64,000 bases of DNA. Origin: Maribacter_C sp964432915 (GTDB lineage Bacteria; Bacteroidota; Bacteroidia; Flavobacteriales; Flavobacteriaceae). Positions 34,787-44,738 of the stretch are shown in pieces. Within the stretch, counting starts at the first letter, position 1. Each line of letters opens with the position of its first letter. The notes under the pieces were generated by a model. It saw only the letters and a list, made by a program, of their open reading frames with translations. It was not told where the DNA came from and searched no databases. Location of the stretch: positions 3,860 through 67,859 of the forward strand of contig CAYSPL010000015.1 in assembly GCA_964432915.1 (NCBI GenBank), in the 5' to 3' direction. Both the position numbers and the translations under genes were made by a program.

Positions 34787-37700
34787 ATGAGTTTTATAAA
34801 TTCAGTACTGAAGGTATTTGTAGGAGACAAATCCCAAAAAGATGTCAAAGCCCTGCAACCTTTAGTGGATAAAATCAAATCTTTTGAAGCTGCTCTGGAA
34901 GGCTTGAGCCACGATGAACTTCGCAATAAAACATTGGAATTCAAAGCGAGAATAAAGGAAGACCGAAAGAGCATCGACGACCAAATCGCTGAATTGGAGG
35001 CCGAGGTTAAAACTTCAAAAGACATTGACAAGAACGAAGATATTTACGCGAAAATTGATAGTCTCAAAGAAGAGGGTTACAAAATATCTGAGAATACTCT
35101 AAATGAGATTTTACCTGAGGCCTTTGCCGTGGTCAAGGAAACTGCCAAGCGTTTTGTTAACCATAGTACTATTTCGGTACACGCCTCAGAATACGATCGT
35201 GAACTTTCTGGCACCAAAGATTATGTGACTTTAAATGGTTCGAACGCAGATTGGAGCAACTCTTGGGATGCTGCTGGAAAGCAGGTCACGTGGGATATGA
35301 TCCACTATGATGTACAGCTCATAGGTGGTATTGCGTTGCATCAAGGCAAAATTGCCGAAATGCAGACGGGTGAGGGTAAAACCCTTGTGGCCACCTTACC
35401 ATTGTATCTGAATGCCTTGACTGGTAATGGTGCACATTTGGTTACGGTCAATGACTATCTGGCCAAACGTGACAGTGCTTGGATGGCACCTATTTTTGAA
35501 TTTCACGGACTTTCAGTAGACTGTATAGACCATCACAAACCCAATTCTGATGGACGCCGTGCTGCCTACAACGCCGATATTACCTATGGTACCAACAATG
35601 AATTTGGTTTTGACTACCTAAGGGATAATATGGCCCATACACCAAAAGACTTGGTGCAAAGACCACATAACTATTCCATTGTTGATGAGGTCGATTCTGT
35701 TTTGGTGGATGATGCGCGTACGCCATTGATTATTTCGGGTCCCGTGCCCGAGGGGGATCGCCACGAATTCAATGAATTGAAACCAAAAATCGCTGATATT
35801 GTTCAAAAGCAACGCCAACATTTAACTGGCGTTTTGGCGGAAGCGAAAAAATTGATCGCCGCTGGCGATACCAAAGAAGGGGGATTTTTATTGTTGCGTG
35901 TGCACAGAGGCCTACCAAAGAATAAACCACTAATCAAATTTTTAAGCGAAGAGGGCATAAAACAATTGTTGCAGAAGACTGAAAACTTCTATATGCAAGA
36001 CAACAATCGTGAGATGCCGGTGGTTGATGAAGATCTTCTTTTTGTCATCGAGGAAAAAAACAATCAAATTGAACTTACCGATAAAGGCGTGGAATACATT
36101 TCGGGTATTGAAGACAAAGATTTCTTTATTATGCCTGATATCGGCAGTGAAATTGCCGCAATAGAAAATCAAGGTCTCGAAATTGAAAAAGAGGCAGAAT
36201 TGAAAGAGCAACTCTTCAAAGATTTCACGGTTAAAAGTGAGCGCATTCATACCATGAGCCAATTGTTGAAAGCCTATACCTTATTCGAAAAAGATGTGGA
36301 GTATGTGGTAATGGACAACAAGGTCATGATCGTTGATGAACAAACAGGCCGTATTATGGATGGCCGCAGATATTCAGATGGGTTGCATCAGGCGATTGAA
36401 GCAAAAGAGAATGTGAAAATTGAAGCCTTGACCCAAACTTTTGCCACCGTTACCTTACAGAATTATTTCAGAATGTACGGCAAACTGTCGGGTATGACCG
36501 GTACTGCGGTCACGGAAGCAGGCGAATTCTGGGAAATATATAAGTTGGATGTAGTTGAAATTCCGACCAACCGTCCTATAGCACGAGATGATCGTCATGA
36601 TTTGATCTATAAAACCAAGCGCGAGAAATACAATGCCATCATTGATGAAGTGACCAAACTCTCGGCTGCTGGAAGACCGGTTCTGATCGGTACGACCTCG
36701 GTTGAAATTTCAGAACTTTTATCGCGAATGTTGAACATTCGCAAAGTGCCGCATAATGTTCTAAACGCGAAATTGCACAAAAAAGAAGCAGATGTTGTTG
36801 CAGAAGCGGGTAAATCAGGTATTGTGACCATTGCAACAAACATGGCGGGTCGTGGTACGGATATCAAACTTTCAAAAGAGGTGAAAGATGCCGGCGGATT
36901 GGCGATTGTGGGCACAGAACGGCATGATTCACGTCGTGTCGATAGACAGTTACGTGGTCGATCGGGCCGTCAAGGTGATCCCGGTAGTTCACAATTCTAT
37001 GTTTCACTTGAAGATAATCTGATGCGCTTGTTCGGTTCTGATAGAGTGGCCAAAATGATGGATAAAATGGGGCTTGAAGAAGGTGAGGTCATTCAACATT
37101 CAATGATGACAAAATCCATCGAGCGTGCCCAGAAAAAAGTGGAGGAAAACAACTTTGGTGTGCGTAAGCGTTTGTTGGAGTATGATGATGTGATGAATGC
37201 CCAGCGTGAAGTGGTTTACAAAAGAAGGCGTCATGCGCTTCAAGGTGAACGTCTTCAGGTTGATATTGCCAATATGGTCTATGATACCTGTGAGGTCATT
37301 GCAGATACCAATAAGGCGGCTAATGACTACAAGAATTTTGAGTTTGAGCTGATCAAATATTTTTCAATCACTTCCCCCGTTTCGGAAAGTGAATTTGAAA
37401 AGTTGAGTGTTCAAGATATTGCCAGTGCCATATATAAACAGGCCTATGGGCATTATCAAGAAAAAATACAAAGAAATGCGGCTACGGCTTTCCCTGTGAT
37501 AAAACAGGTGTATGAAGACAATGCCAACAATTTTGAACGTATTGTGGTTCCTTTTACCGATGGAGTAAAAACCCTTAATGTAGTGACCAACTTAAAGGAT
37601 GCCTATGAAAGTAACGGTGCCCAATTGGTCACTGATTTCGAGAAAAATATCTCACTTGCCATAATTGATGATTCATGGAAAACCCATTTGCGAAAAATGG

Positions 37701-38149
37701 ATGAATTGAAACAATCGGTTCAATTGGCGGTTCACGAACAAAAAGATCCACTTTTGATTTACAAATTTGAGGCCTTTGAGCTGTTCAAAAGCATGATTGA
37801 CAAGGTAAACAAAGAAGTGGTGTCCTTTTTGTTCAAAGGGGAATTACCTAGTGGCAACCCCAATGAAATTCAAGAGGCCAGAAATGTTCGAAGACCAAAA
37901 GTGGCCACAACCACGACCAAAGAAGAAATACCCAACAGCGATGAAAGAGCCGCTCAAAGTAGAGCGATTGCCCAGAATCAAGGTGGGCGACCTGCGGTCA
38001 CTGAGACCATTACCAGAGAACGACCAAAAATTGGTAGAAATGACCGGGTGACTATCAAGAACATCATGTCAGGCGAAAGTAAGGTGGTCAAGTATAAACA
38101 GGCTGAACCCTTGATCAATAAAGGTGAATGGGTTTTGACTGACGATTAG
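34787..38149 (+). CDS. secA: Preprotein translocase ATPase SecA
   Basis: 1120 aa motor that drives Sec-dependent secretion. Walker A MQTGEGKTLVATLPLYL (about residue 190), AKRDSAWMAP, DEVDSVLVDDARTPLI, the long two-helix scaffold, TNMAGRGTDIKL and GRSGRQGDPGSSQFYVSLEDNLMRLFG. The C terminus ends in VTIKNIMSGESKVVKYKQAEPLI and lacks the CxCx8CH zinc tail; it has about 200 extra residues mostly between conserved blocks, as usual for Bacteroidota SecA. The 270 bases before it contain no recognised feature apart from the DUF2795 terminator. Confidence 0.96.
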   Translation: MSFINSVLKVFVGDKSQKDVKALQPLVDKIKSFEAALEGLSHDELRNKTLEFKARIKEDRKSIDDQIAELEAEVKTSKDIDKNEDIYAKIDSLKEEGYKISENTLNEILPEAFAVVKETAKRFVNHSTISVHASEYDRELSGTKDYVTLNGSNADWSNSWDAAGKQVTWDMIHYDVQLIGGIALHQGKIAEMQTGEGKTLVATLPLYLNALTGNGAHLVTVNDYLAKRDSAWMAPIFEFHGLSVDCIDHHKPNSDGRRAAYNADITYGTNNEFGFDYLRDNMAHTPKDLVQRPHNYSIVDEVDSVLVDDARTPLIISGPVPEGDRHEFNELKPKIADIVQKQRQHLTGVLAEAKKLIAAGDTKEGGFLLLRVHRGLPKNKPLIKFLSEEGIKQLLQKTENFYMQDNNREMPVVDEDLLFVIEEKNNQIELTDKGVEYISGIEDKDFFIMPDIGSEIAAIENQGLEIEKEAELKEQLFKDFTVKSERIHTMSQLLKAYTLFEKDVEYVVMDNKVMIVDEQTGRIMDGRRYSDGLHQAIEAKENVKIEALTQTFATVTLQNYFRMYGKLSGMTGTAVTEAGEFWEIYKLDVVEIPTNRPIARDDRHDLIYKTKREKYNAIIDEVTKLSAAGRPVLIGTTSVEISELLSRMLNIRKVPHNVLNAKLHKKEADVVAEAGKSGIVTIATNMAGRGTDIKLSKEVKDAGGLAIVGTERHDSRRVDRQLRGRSGRQGDPGSSQFYVSLEDNLMRLFGSDRVAKMMDKMGLEEGEVIQHSMMTKSIERAQKKVEENNFGVRKRLLEYDDVMNAQREVVYKRRRHALQGERLQVDIANMVYDTCEVIADTNKAANDYKNFEFELIKYFSITSPVSESEFEKLSVQDIASAIYKQAYGHYQEKIQRNAATAFPVIKQVYEDNANNFERIVVPFTDGVKTLNVVTNLKDAYESNGAQLVTDFEKNISLAIIDDSWKTHLRKMDELKQSVQLAVHEQKDPLLIYKFEAFELFKSMIDKVNKEVVSFLFKGELPSGNPNEIQEARNVRRPKVATTTTKEEIPNSDERAAQSRAIAQNQGGRPAVTETITRERPKIGRNDRVTIKNIMSGESKVVKYKQAEPLINKGEWVLTDD

Positions 38150-38168
38150 TAAATGCCAAACAAAAAGT

Positions 38169-38200
38169 AAAAGGAGGTTTAAAACCTCCTTTTTTTTATG
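38169..38200 (+). terminator. Terminator of secA
   Basis: AAAAGGAGG (38169-38177), 7-base loop, CCTCCTTTT (38185-38193), then TTTTT. Confidence 0.8.
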
Positions 38201-38317
38201 GCTTTTATCTTCTGAAAACCTTTGGTCAAATTTTCAAATAAGCAGGATTAAATGCTATTTTCTGACAAAACATATTTAGTTTTACACAGCCTTCTTACAT
38301 GACTAAACAAACCAGCC

Positions 38318-39562
38318 GTGGAAAAAAAGATAAAAATAACCAACCCGCAGGAGGACACTAAATTAAAAGATAGACTTGCCCCTAAAGCGAGATTGATTTT
38401 AAGGGTTAACTACTTTACCTCCGCTTTTTCCCTCGTTTTTTGCTGTATTTGTCTTTTTGTTCTGGATATTAAAGAAGTCATTCCTTGGGTCTTTCTGGGG
38501 TTTGGCATTTTGAATCTGATCAATACCATTCTGTACTACTACCACAAAAACCTGACCTTGACTTATAATATTGTTTCCATTATGACTCTCTCAGGGGCGA
38601 GTGTCATTACCCTGTATAGTGGCGGTATCAATAGTCCGTTTATTTTTGTACTCGCATTGATTGTAGTAGCGGGTTATGTAACCACCAAAAAATATGGGTC
38701 GCTTTACCTGAATTTGAACCTTTTGATAATCGTTTTGATTTATTCTCAAAGCATTGCTGATTTCAGTTTTTTGACCAATGTGATTCCTGAAAAATCAAAA
38801 GATGTTTTTGCCTTATTGAGCGTACTTTTCTCGGTGTATCTCATTGGGGGTGTGTTCGGCAAAAATCTTTTGAATGCGCATCATACCCTTTACAAAACCA
38901 AAAGTCAATTGGAAGGTAAAATCAATGAAAAAGAAACCTTACTCAAAGAGGTGCACCACAGGGTGAAAAACAATTTACAAACCGTTTCGAGTTTGTTGAG
39001 CCTACAAGCCCGAAACGTTGATGACAAGAAGACCAAGCGTCTTTTCAAAAGCAGTCAAAACCGTGTAATCTCAATGGCCATGGTACATGAAATGTTATAT
39101 ATGCGAGAAGACATTTCAAAAATCGGCTACAAATCATATGTTCAAGAATTGGCCGAATACCTTGTTCGTTCTATAAAAGGAACCAGCAGTAATATTACTT
39201 TGGATATTGACATACCCGATGTTAAACTGAATATTGATACGGCAATACCACTGGGCTTGTTGATTAATGAAGCAGTAACAAATGCCCTGAAATACGGTAT
39301 TGTTGATGATAATCAAGGTATTATCTTCATTCGTTTGAGAAAAGGTACTGGAGATGAATACATATTGAATATTGGCGATACGGGGGTCGGTTATGCCGAA
39401 TCAATGGACCATAAGACGACCAAATCTTTAGGGTTGAAATTGATACATAATCTCGCTCGTCAATTGAGAGGTTCCATTATGCGAGACATTACCAAGAAAG
39501 GCACCCATTACATCGTGAAGTTCAGAGAGATTCGAGAGCAAATTCCTTCAGTGGCAACGTAA
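38318..39562 (+). CDS. Sensor histidine kinase, HisKA_2 type (orphan)
   Basis: 414 aa. About six membrane spans in residues ~25-190, with no recognisable separate sensor domain, then a HisKA_2 dimerisation/phosphoacceptor block LLKEVHHRVKNNLQTVSSLL (His near residue 213) and a HATPase domain (LLINEAVTNALKYGI, GDTGVGYAESM, SLGLKLIHNLARQLRG). No response regulator is adjacent. The start is GTG; no suitable ATG is in frame, so it is less certain. Confidence 0.85.
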   Translation: MEKKIKITNPQEDTKLKDRLAPKARLILRVNYFTSAFSLVFCCICLFVLDIKEVIPWVFLGFGILNLINTILYYYHKNLTLTYNIVSIMTLSGASVITLYSGGINSPFIFVLALIVVAGYVTTKKYGSLYLNLNLLIIVLIYSQSIADFSFLTNVIPEKSKDVFALLSVLFSVYLIGGVFGKNLLNAHHTLYKTKSQLEGKINEKETLLKEVHHRVKNNLQTVSSLLSLQARNVDDKKTKRLFKSSQNRVISMAMVHEMLYMREDISKIGYKSYVQELAEYLVRSIKGTSSNITLDIDIPDVKLNIDTAIPLGLLINEAVTNALKYGIVDDNQGIIFIRLRKGTGDEYILNIGDTGVGYAESMDHKTTKSLGLKLIHNLARQLRGSIMRDITKKGTHYIVKFREIREQIPSVAT

Positions 39563-39667
39563 ATATTGTGGCTATTTCTTCCTCAAATACGCTATTCTTT
39601 AAGTATTGTTAATAGTTGTGCCCTGCTTTTTCCTTATATTTAGTTGGCTAATCCAAAAACCAACTCG

Positions 39668-42202
39668 ATGTTAAAAAAACTACTACTTGTAGTACTTTTT
39701 GTAAGTACCTCAATTCATGCTCAGGACTATTTTTTAGAGAAATACAAACCATTTAATGAAAACATTCCAAGTCCCGAAGAATTTTTGGGGTATGGAATAG
39801 GTGAACACCATACTCGGCATGATTTGATTGTTGCTTATTTGACCAAATTGGCAGCGCTATCTGATCGCGCAAGTATTTCTCAATATGGAAAAACGCATGA
39901 AGGTCGAAAACTGGTCATGCTGACCATTACAACCGCGAAAAATCTTTCGAATCTAGACCAAATCAGAAAGCAGCATTTGGCCTTTATCGATTCAAAGCAA
40001 AATGTCACGAACTATGATGAAGTTCCCATTCTTGTCAATCTAGGCTATAATGTTCACGGCAATGAACCATCAAGCTCAGAAGCAGCCCTGCTGACAGCAT
40101 ACACTTTTGTCGCATCAAACAATCCTGAAATTCTGAATTATTTGAATAAGTCCGTGATTATGGTGGATCCCACCATAAACCCCGACGGGCGTGACCGACA
40201 TACGCAATGGGCAAATACCTATCAAGGCACTCCTAATGTCGCAGATCCACAAGATGCTGAGCATAATGAATATTGGCCGGGGGGTCGTACCAACCACTAT
40301 TGGTTTGATTTAAATCGCGATTGGTTGTTGGCCATTAATCCTGAAAGCCGCGGAAAATTAAAGTGGTATCATCAATGGTACCCCAATGTGGTAACCGATT
40401 TTCATGAAATGGGTACAAATTCAACCTATTTTTTTGAGCCAATGAAAGACAATGGATCCTTGGATCCAATTATGCCCAAAGAGAATTACATTGATCTGAA
40501 CAATATGTTTGGCGATGAATTCGCAAAGGCTCTGGACAGCATTGGTTCTTTTTACTTTACCAAAGAAGTTTTTGATGGTACTTATCCTGGATATGGGTCG
40601 TCCTATCCTGATCTGCAGGGCGGATTAGGACTTTTATTCGAGCAAGCCAGCTCAAGAGGCCATGTTCAAAAAACAGCATTTGGCGAATTGACCTTTGCAT
40701 TTACCATCAGAAATCAATATTTATCAAGTCTAACTACGGTAAAGGCTGCGGTCAAGAACAAAGCCTACTTGCGCAAGTACCAGCAAGACTTCTTTAAAAG
40801 TGCCATGACTAAATCAGCTCGAAGTAGAATTAAGGGGTATACTTTTGGCGATGCTCATGACCAAAACCGAACCAAGGCGTTTATAGATAAATTATTGATT
40901 CATGAAATAGAGGTCTTCAAATCAGGAAACAAATTTGTAGTACCTACCAATCAACCTCAGTACCGCATGGTGCAAACCATGTTCGAGACCTACAACAAAT
41001 ATCGTGACAGTGTGTATTATGATGCCTCGGCTTGGTCAGTGGGCAACTTTTACAATATGAAATACAAGCCAACATCTTCATTGAATTTGGGTTCTAAAAT
41101 TGAAAACATAGATGAGCTGGTATCAGTGGCCAAAGTTCAAAAGTCTGACTATGCTTACATTATCGACTGGGATGATTACAATGCCCCAGCCGTGCTTAAT
41201 CATCTTCAAGAAAACGGATTGGTCATCTCTTCAAGTTTCAAGCCCTTCACGCTCGCCGTTGGAGGTCAATCAAAGAGTTTTAATTACGGCTCGTTGGTAC
41301 TTCCTGTTAGCCTTCAAAAAAAAGCATCGGCCGAGATTTTTTCCATCCTACAAAAAGCACAGCAGAAATATGATGTTTCGATGTATGGAGTTAATAGCGG
41401 TTATAGTATAAAAGGTATCGATTTGGGAAGTCGTTTTGTGCAGCCGGTAAAAAAGGTTAAAGCCGCGATGCTCATTGGTGATGGCACCCGATCTTATGAA
41501 GTGGGCGAGGTCTGGCATTTATTGGATACCCGTGTGCACATGCCGATAACAAAAATTCCGATGCGCAATTTCAACAAAACCAATTTTGATAAGTATACCA
41601 CTTTGGTCATGGTATCGGGTCGCTATAATTTGACCAAAAAGCAGCAAGAAAAAATCAAAAATTGGGTCCGTAAAGGAAATACACTAATCACCATCGGTAC
41701 CGCGACTAGTTGGGCAATCAAGAAAAAATTGGTCAAAGAAAAGTTGACAAATGCCAAAATAGATTCCTTGAACAAAGTGTCTGATAAAATAGTAATGCGA
41801 AAGCCTTATGTCAATTCGGGAGAAAACCTGGGTAAAGAAAGCGTCGGAGGTATTATTGTAAAAGTTGATATTGATCGAACACACCCATTGGCTTTTGGGT
41901 ACCACGACCCATCTATACCAGTGTACAAAAACAATACAGTATGGCTTGCCCCGAGTAAGAATGAATATGCCACTGTAGGCAAGTACGCTGTGAACCCTTT
42001 GATCGACGGCTTTATAACCAAAAAGAACATGGAGGAAAATTTAAAACCATCAGCCTCATTGATTGTAAGCAAACTTGGTGGTGGCCGTGTGGTGCTTTTT
42101 GCTGACAATCCGAATTTTAGGGGCTCTTGGTATGGTACCAACCGCTTATTTTTAAACGCCATCTTTTTGGGGGATAAAATTAATATTCCATCTAGGGATT
42201 GA
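39668..42202 (+). CDS. Exported M14-family zinc carboxypeptidase
   Basis: 844 aa. Signal peptide MLKKLLLVVLFVSTSIHA. The peptidase domain (about residues 40-350) has the zinc motif VHGNEPSSSEA (HxxE), substrate-binding PTINPDGRDR, the later HEMGTNSTYFFEP and a catalytic-glutamate-like LLFEQASSRG. The C-terminal ~450 residues include a glutamine-amidotransferase-like region (AMLIGDGTRSYEVGEVWHLLDTR). Predicted role: digestion of external peptides. I chose ATG 39668 for its signal peptide, not the TTG at 39644. Confidence 0.85.
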   Translation: MLKKLLLVVLFVSTSIHAQDYFLEKYKPFNENIPSPEEFLGYGIGEHHTRHDLIVAYLTKLAALSDRASISQYGKTHEGRKLVMLTITTAKNLSNLDQIRKQHLAFIDSKQNVTNYDEVPILVNLGYNVHGNEPSSSEAALLTAYTFVASNNPEILNYLNKSVIMVDPTINPDGRDRHTQWANTYQGTPNVADPQDAEHNEYWPGGRTNHYWFDLNRDWLLAINPESRGKLKWYHQWYPNVVTDFHEMGTNSTYFFEPMKDNGSLDPIMPKENYIDLNNMFGDEFAKALDSIGSFYFTKEVFDGTYPGYGSSYPDLQGGLGLLFEQASSRGHVQKTAFGELTFAFTIRNQYLSSLTTVKAAVKNKAYLRKYQQDFFKSAMTKSARSRIKGYTFGDAHDQNRTKAFIDKLLIHEIEVFKSGNKFVVPTNQPQYRMVQTMFETYNKYRDSVYYDASAWSVGNFYNMKYKPTSSLNLGSKIENIDELVSVAKVQKSDYAYIIDWDDYNAPAVLNHLQENGLVISSSFKPFTLAVGGQSKSFNYGSLVLPVSLQKKASAEIFSILQKAQQKYDVSMYGVNSGYSIKGIDLGSRFVQPVKKVKAAMLIGDGTRSYEVGEVWHLLDTRVHMPITKIPMRNFNKTNFDKYTTLVMVSGRYNLTKKQQEKIKNWVRKGNTLITIGTATSWAIKKKLVKEKLTNAKIDSLNKVSDKIVMRKPYVNSGENLGKESVGGIIVKVDIDRTHPLAFGYHDPSIPVYKNNTVWLAPSKNEYATVGKYAVNPLIDGFITKKNMEENLKPSASLIVSKLGGGRVVLFADNPNFRGSWYGTNRLFLNAIFLGDKINIPSRD

Positions 42203-42257
42203 CTTTAAAGATGAATGGGGTCTTTGATTATCGAAGTTCCTGCCATAATTGGAATTT

Positions 42258-42320
42258 AACTCCTCCCCCAGATGAGGGGAGGTGAATTCGCCTATTGGCG
42301 AAGACAAAGGGGTTGAAACC
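42258..42320. repeat. GC-rich intergenic repeat, REP-like
   Basis: CTCCCCC-AGATG-AGGGGAG stem, then TTCGCC-TATT-GGCGAA and AAAGGGGTTGAAACCCTC. Same style as the repeats at 32627 and 43951; all three lie between genes. Confidence 0.5.
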
Positions 42321-42357
42321 CTCAATTATGAAATAATAATAGTCTAAAATCAAAACA

Positions 42358-43950
42358 ATGAAATTAAAATCTGTTTTACTTGTCTTGGGAATGTTCTTCT
42401 TAGGCAATATTCAAACAAAGTCTCAATCAACCCAAGGTGATGGGCCACATTCGCAATTGATCATTCGTGGTGTCATGTTGGTCAATGGTAATGGTGCTCC
42501 TCCCCAGGGACCTATTGACATCGTAGTTGAAAACAATATTATCAAGGATATCAAAGTGGTGGGTTATGATGGCATACCCATCAATGAATCAAGACGACCC
42601 AAATTGAAACCTGGGGGTAAAGAACTTGATTGCAATGGTATGTACTTAATGCCCGGTTTTGTTGATATGCACACACATATTGGCGGAACCAGCCAAGGGG
42701 CCGACCCTGATTATGTTTTTAAGTTATGGATGGCACATGGGGTTACCACAGCACGGGAGGTTGGAGGAAAAGGCCCCGACTGGTCACTTGATTTAAAGCG
42801 TAAAAGTCAAAAAAATGAAATTGTTGCACCACGCTTGTATAGTTATACCATATTTGGGCAGACCAGCGAAGATTTTAATCCATTGAATGATATACCCATC
42901 ACTACACCTGAACAAGCCAGAGAATGGGTGCGCGCCAATGCAAAAGAAGGTGCTGATGGCATTAAGTTTTTTGGTGCCGAACCAGAAATTATGACGGCTG
43001 CATTGGACGAAAATAAAAAGTTGGGACTTGGATCTGCCTGTCATCATGCCCAGTTGAGCGTTGCACGTTGGAATGTTTTGAATTCCGCTCGCGCGGGATT
43101 GACCTCAATGGAGCACTGGTATGGCCTACCTGAAGCCCTTTTTGATGATCGAACGGTTCAAGACTATCCGTTGGATTACAATTATCAAAATGAGCAACAC
43201 CGTTTTGAGAATGCAGGAAAACTTTGGGCTCAGGCAGCTGAACCCTATTCTGAACATTGGGAAAAAGTGATGACCGAGCTTTTAGAGCTTGATTTTACTT
43301 TAGATCCCACCTTCAACATTTATGAAGCCAGTAGAGATCTTCAACGCGCACGAAGAGCTGAGTGGCATGAAGAATATACTATGCCCTCACTTTGGGACTT
43401 TTATCAACCAAGCAAGATTTCTCACGGAAGCTACTGGCATGACTGGGGAACGGAGCAAGAGGTATCTTGGCGAGAGAACTTTCAACTCTGGATGAAGTTT
43501 ATCAATGAGTATAAAAATAGAGGCGGAAGGGTAACCGCGGGATCTGATTCCGGATTTATATTTCAATTGTACGGTTTTGCCTATGTGCGTGAATTGGAGC
43601 TGTTACGTGAGGCTGGATTCCACCCTCTAGAGGTCATCCGATCCGCTACCTTGAACGGTGCTGAAGCACTGGGTATAGATGATAAAATAGGCAGTGTGGC
43701 CATTGGTAAATTGGCTGATTTTGTCGTGGTTGATGCGAACCCACTTCAAAATTTGAAAGTACTGTACGGAACTGGAGCCATTAAACTAACTGATGAGAAT
43801 GAAGTTATACGACAAGGAGGTGTAAAGTATACTATCAAAGACGGGATTATTTATGATGCCAAAGGACTGTTGGAAGAGGTTAAAAAAATGGTCGCCGATG
43901 AAAAAGCAAAAACCGGGTACAAAATTTTACAGCCAGGTATAAAAGAATAG
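42358..43950 (+). CDS. Exported metal-dependent amidohydrolase
   Basis: 530 aa. Signal peptide ends near NIQTKSQS. TIM-barrel amidohydrolase with a complete metal site: DMHTHIGG (HxH, about residue 103), GIKFFG (carboxylated Lys), ACHHAQ and SMEHWYG histidines, and TAGSDSGF (Asp). The C-terminal IGSVAIGKLADFVVVDANPL is the beta-sandwich return. The family includes exported prolidase- and imidazolonepropionase-like enzymes; position next to the M14 peptidase suggests peptide or peptide-derived substrates (inference). Confidence 0.85.
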   Translation: MKLKSVLLVLGMFFLGNIQTKSQSTQGDGPHSQLIIRGVMLVNGNGAPPQGPIDIVVENNIIKDIKVVGYDGIPINESRRPKLKPGGKELDCNGMYLMPGFVDMHTHIGGTSQGADPDYVFKLWMAHGVTTAREVGGKGPDWSLDLKRKSQKNEIVAPRLYSYTIFGQTSEDFNPLNDIPITTPEQAREWVRANAKEGADGIKFFGAEPEIMTAALDENKKLGLGSACHHAQLSVARWNVLNSARAGLTSMEHWYGLPEALFDDRTVQDYPLDYNYQNEQHRFENAGKLWAQAAEPYSEHWEKVMTELLELDFTLDPTFNIYEASRDLQRARRAEWHEEYTMPSLWDFYQPSKISHGSYWHDWGTEQEVSWRENFQLWMKFINEYKNRGGRVTAGSDSGFIFQLYGFAYVRELELLREAGFHPLEVIRSATLNGAEALGIDDKIGSVAIGKLADFVVVDANPLQNLKVLYGTGAIKLTDENEVIRQGGVKYTIKDGIIYDAKGLLEEVKKMVADEKAKTGYKILQPGIKE

Positions 43951-44098
43951 TCCCCATTCCAACCTTCCCCTGAAGGAAAGGAGTTACTTTAAAGAATTAT
44001 TAAAAAAGTACAGGAGCTCCTTCCCTTGGGCAAGGGAATCCCGCCTGAACGAACGGGCAGGGTGGCATTCACAGCAGTGAATGGCGGAAGGGGTCGTA
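43951..44098. repeat. Compound GC-rich intergenic repeat
   Basis: Starts CCTTCCCCTGAAGGAAAGG, then CTTCCCTTGGGCAAGGGAA, then CCGCCTGAACGAACGGGCAGG, and ends GGCGGAAGGGGTCGTATG. It has several nested hairpins and no coding potential. The CGAACGGGC core resembles the CCGTCCGAACGGA piece in the repeats around parDE. Confidence 0.5.
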
Positions 44099-44135
44099 TG
44101 AATATAAGTCAGTTATAATTCAGGCAAAAAACAAA

Positions 44136-44179
44136 AATCCCCATCTTTTCAAATATGAAAAGATGGGGATTATTTTTTC
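44136..44179. terminator. Strong bidirectional terminator
   Basis: 15-bp perfect stem AATCCCCATCTTTTC / GAAAAGATGGGGATT with a 6-base loop, followed by ATTTTTTCT on the plus strand and preceded by AAAAAACA, so it also works for the minus-strand genes that end at 44192. Confidence 0.85.
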
Positions 44180-44191
44180 TAGTGTATTGGC

Positions 44192-44302
44192 TTATTTCCG
44201 AACCCTTACTTTAATGGGTTTCAGTTTGGCCTTTGGTCTTAGGGAGTGAATGATAAAGGTTCCTAATAAAATAGTTGAAATCAATACGGTCAATACTACC
44301 AT
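44192..44302 (-). CDS. Possible 36-aa membrane peptide
   Basis: Short frame from ATG at 44302: MVVLTVLISTILLGTFIIH followed by the basic tail SLRPKAKLKPIKVRVRK. A hydrophobic helix plus cationic tail is typical of small membrane proteins. It lies 26 bases downstream of the small secreted protein gene (ends 44329) and shares its terminator. Not confirmed by homology. Confidence 0.4.
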   Translation of the reverse strand: MVVLTVLISTILLGTFIIHSLRPKAKLKPIKVRVRK

Positions 44303-44328
44303 GGCATTCTTGGTTTTAAATTTAGTTA

Positions 44329-44616
44329 TTAAGCCATTTTTGGCTTGCTTTTTTTTGTTCTGAAAGTCAACGCTTTCTTTATTCTTGAATTTTTGAACTT
44401 GTACAAACGCGCCACACTTTTTTCGTTAGCGATTTGATCTTCAATACTATCGGAAGCAACAATAATGCCACGATCCAAAACAGAGTCCATTTGAGTATGT
44501 GAAACTTCAACATAGCTTACAGATTTGAGGTTCAATTTTTTTACTTGCTCTCCGGAGTTAGCGTAGGCAATTACTCCGAAAAAAAATACCATCACTAAGG
44601 TTAAAACAGTTTTCAT
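44329..44616 (-). CDS. Small secreted basic protein, VARLYKFKNSRIKKAL family, paralogue 1
   Basis: 95 aa. Signal peptide MKTVLTLVMVFFFGVIAYA, a variable middle part, and the C-terminal motif VARLYKFKNSRIKKAL-F-TKKSKPKMA shared with the genes at 45659 and 48301. The mature C terminus is strongly cationic. The family seems restricted to flavobacteria from my recall of similar proteins; the function is unknown. The upstream block at 44676-44738 is shared with its paralogues at nearly the same distance. Confidence 0.7.
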   Translation of the reverse strand: MKTVLTLVMVFFFGVIAYANSGEQVKKLNLKSVSYVEVSHTQMDSVLDRGIIVASDSIEDQIANEKSVARLYKFKNSRIKKALTFRTKKSKPKMA

Positions 44617-44675
44617 AATGTAACATTTGGGTTACACTAAGTAAGCGCAGATAAGGCCCTAAAATCGTTTTCAGT

Positions 44676-44738
44676 CGCCGAAACACCCAGTATTTTCGGT
44701 ATCGGAAGAAAAATGCGGTAAAGTGTAGAAAAGCCTCG
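44676..44738 (-). promoter_or_regulatory. Conserved upstream block, paralogue 1
   Basis: Plus-strand text: CGC-x2-AAA...CCC...TTCGGTAT (44676-44702), 11 bases, then TGCGG...AAAGTG-x2-GAAAAGC-x-TCG (44714-44738). The same two pieces with the same internal spacing precede paralogues 2 and 3. It begins 60 bases before the start codon (58 in the others). Since the coding middle regions differ, this conservation suggests a shared promoter or operator. Confidence 0.45.
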
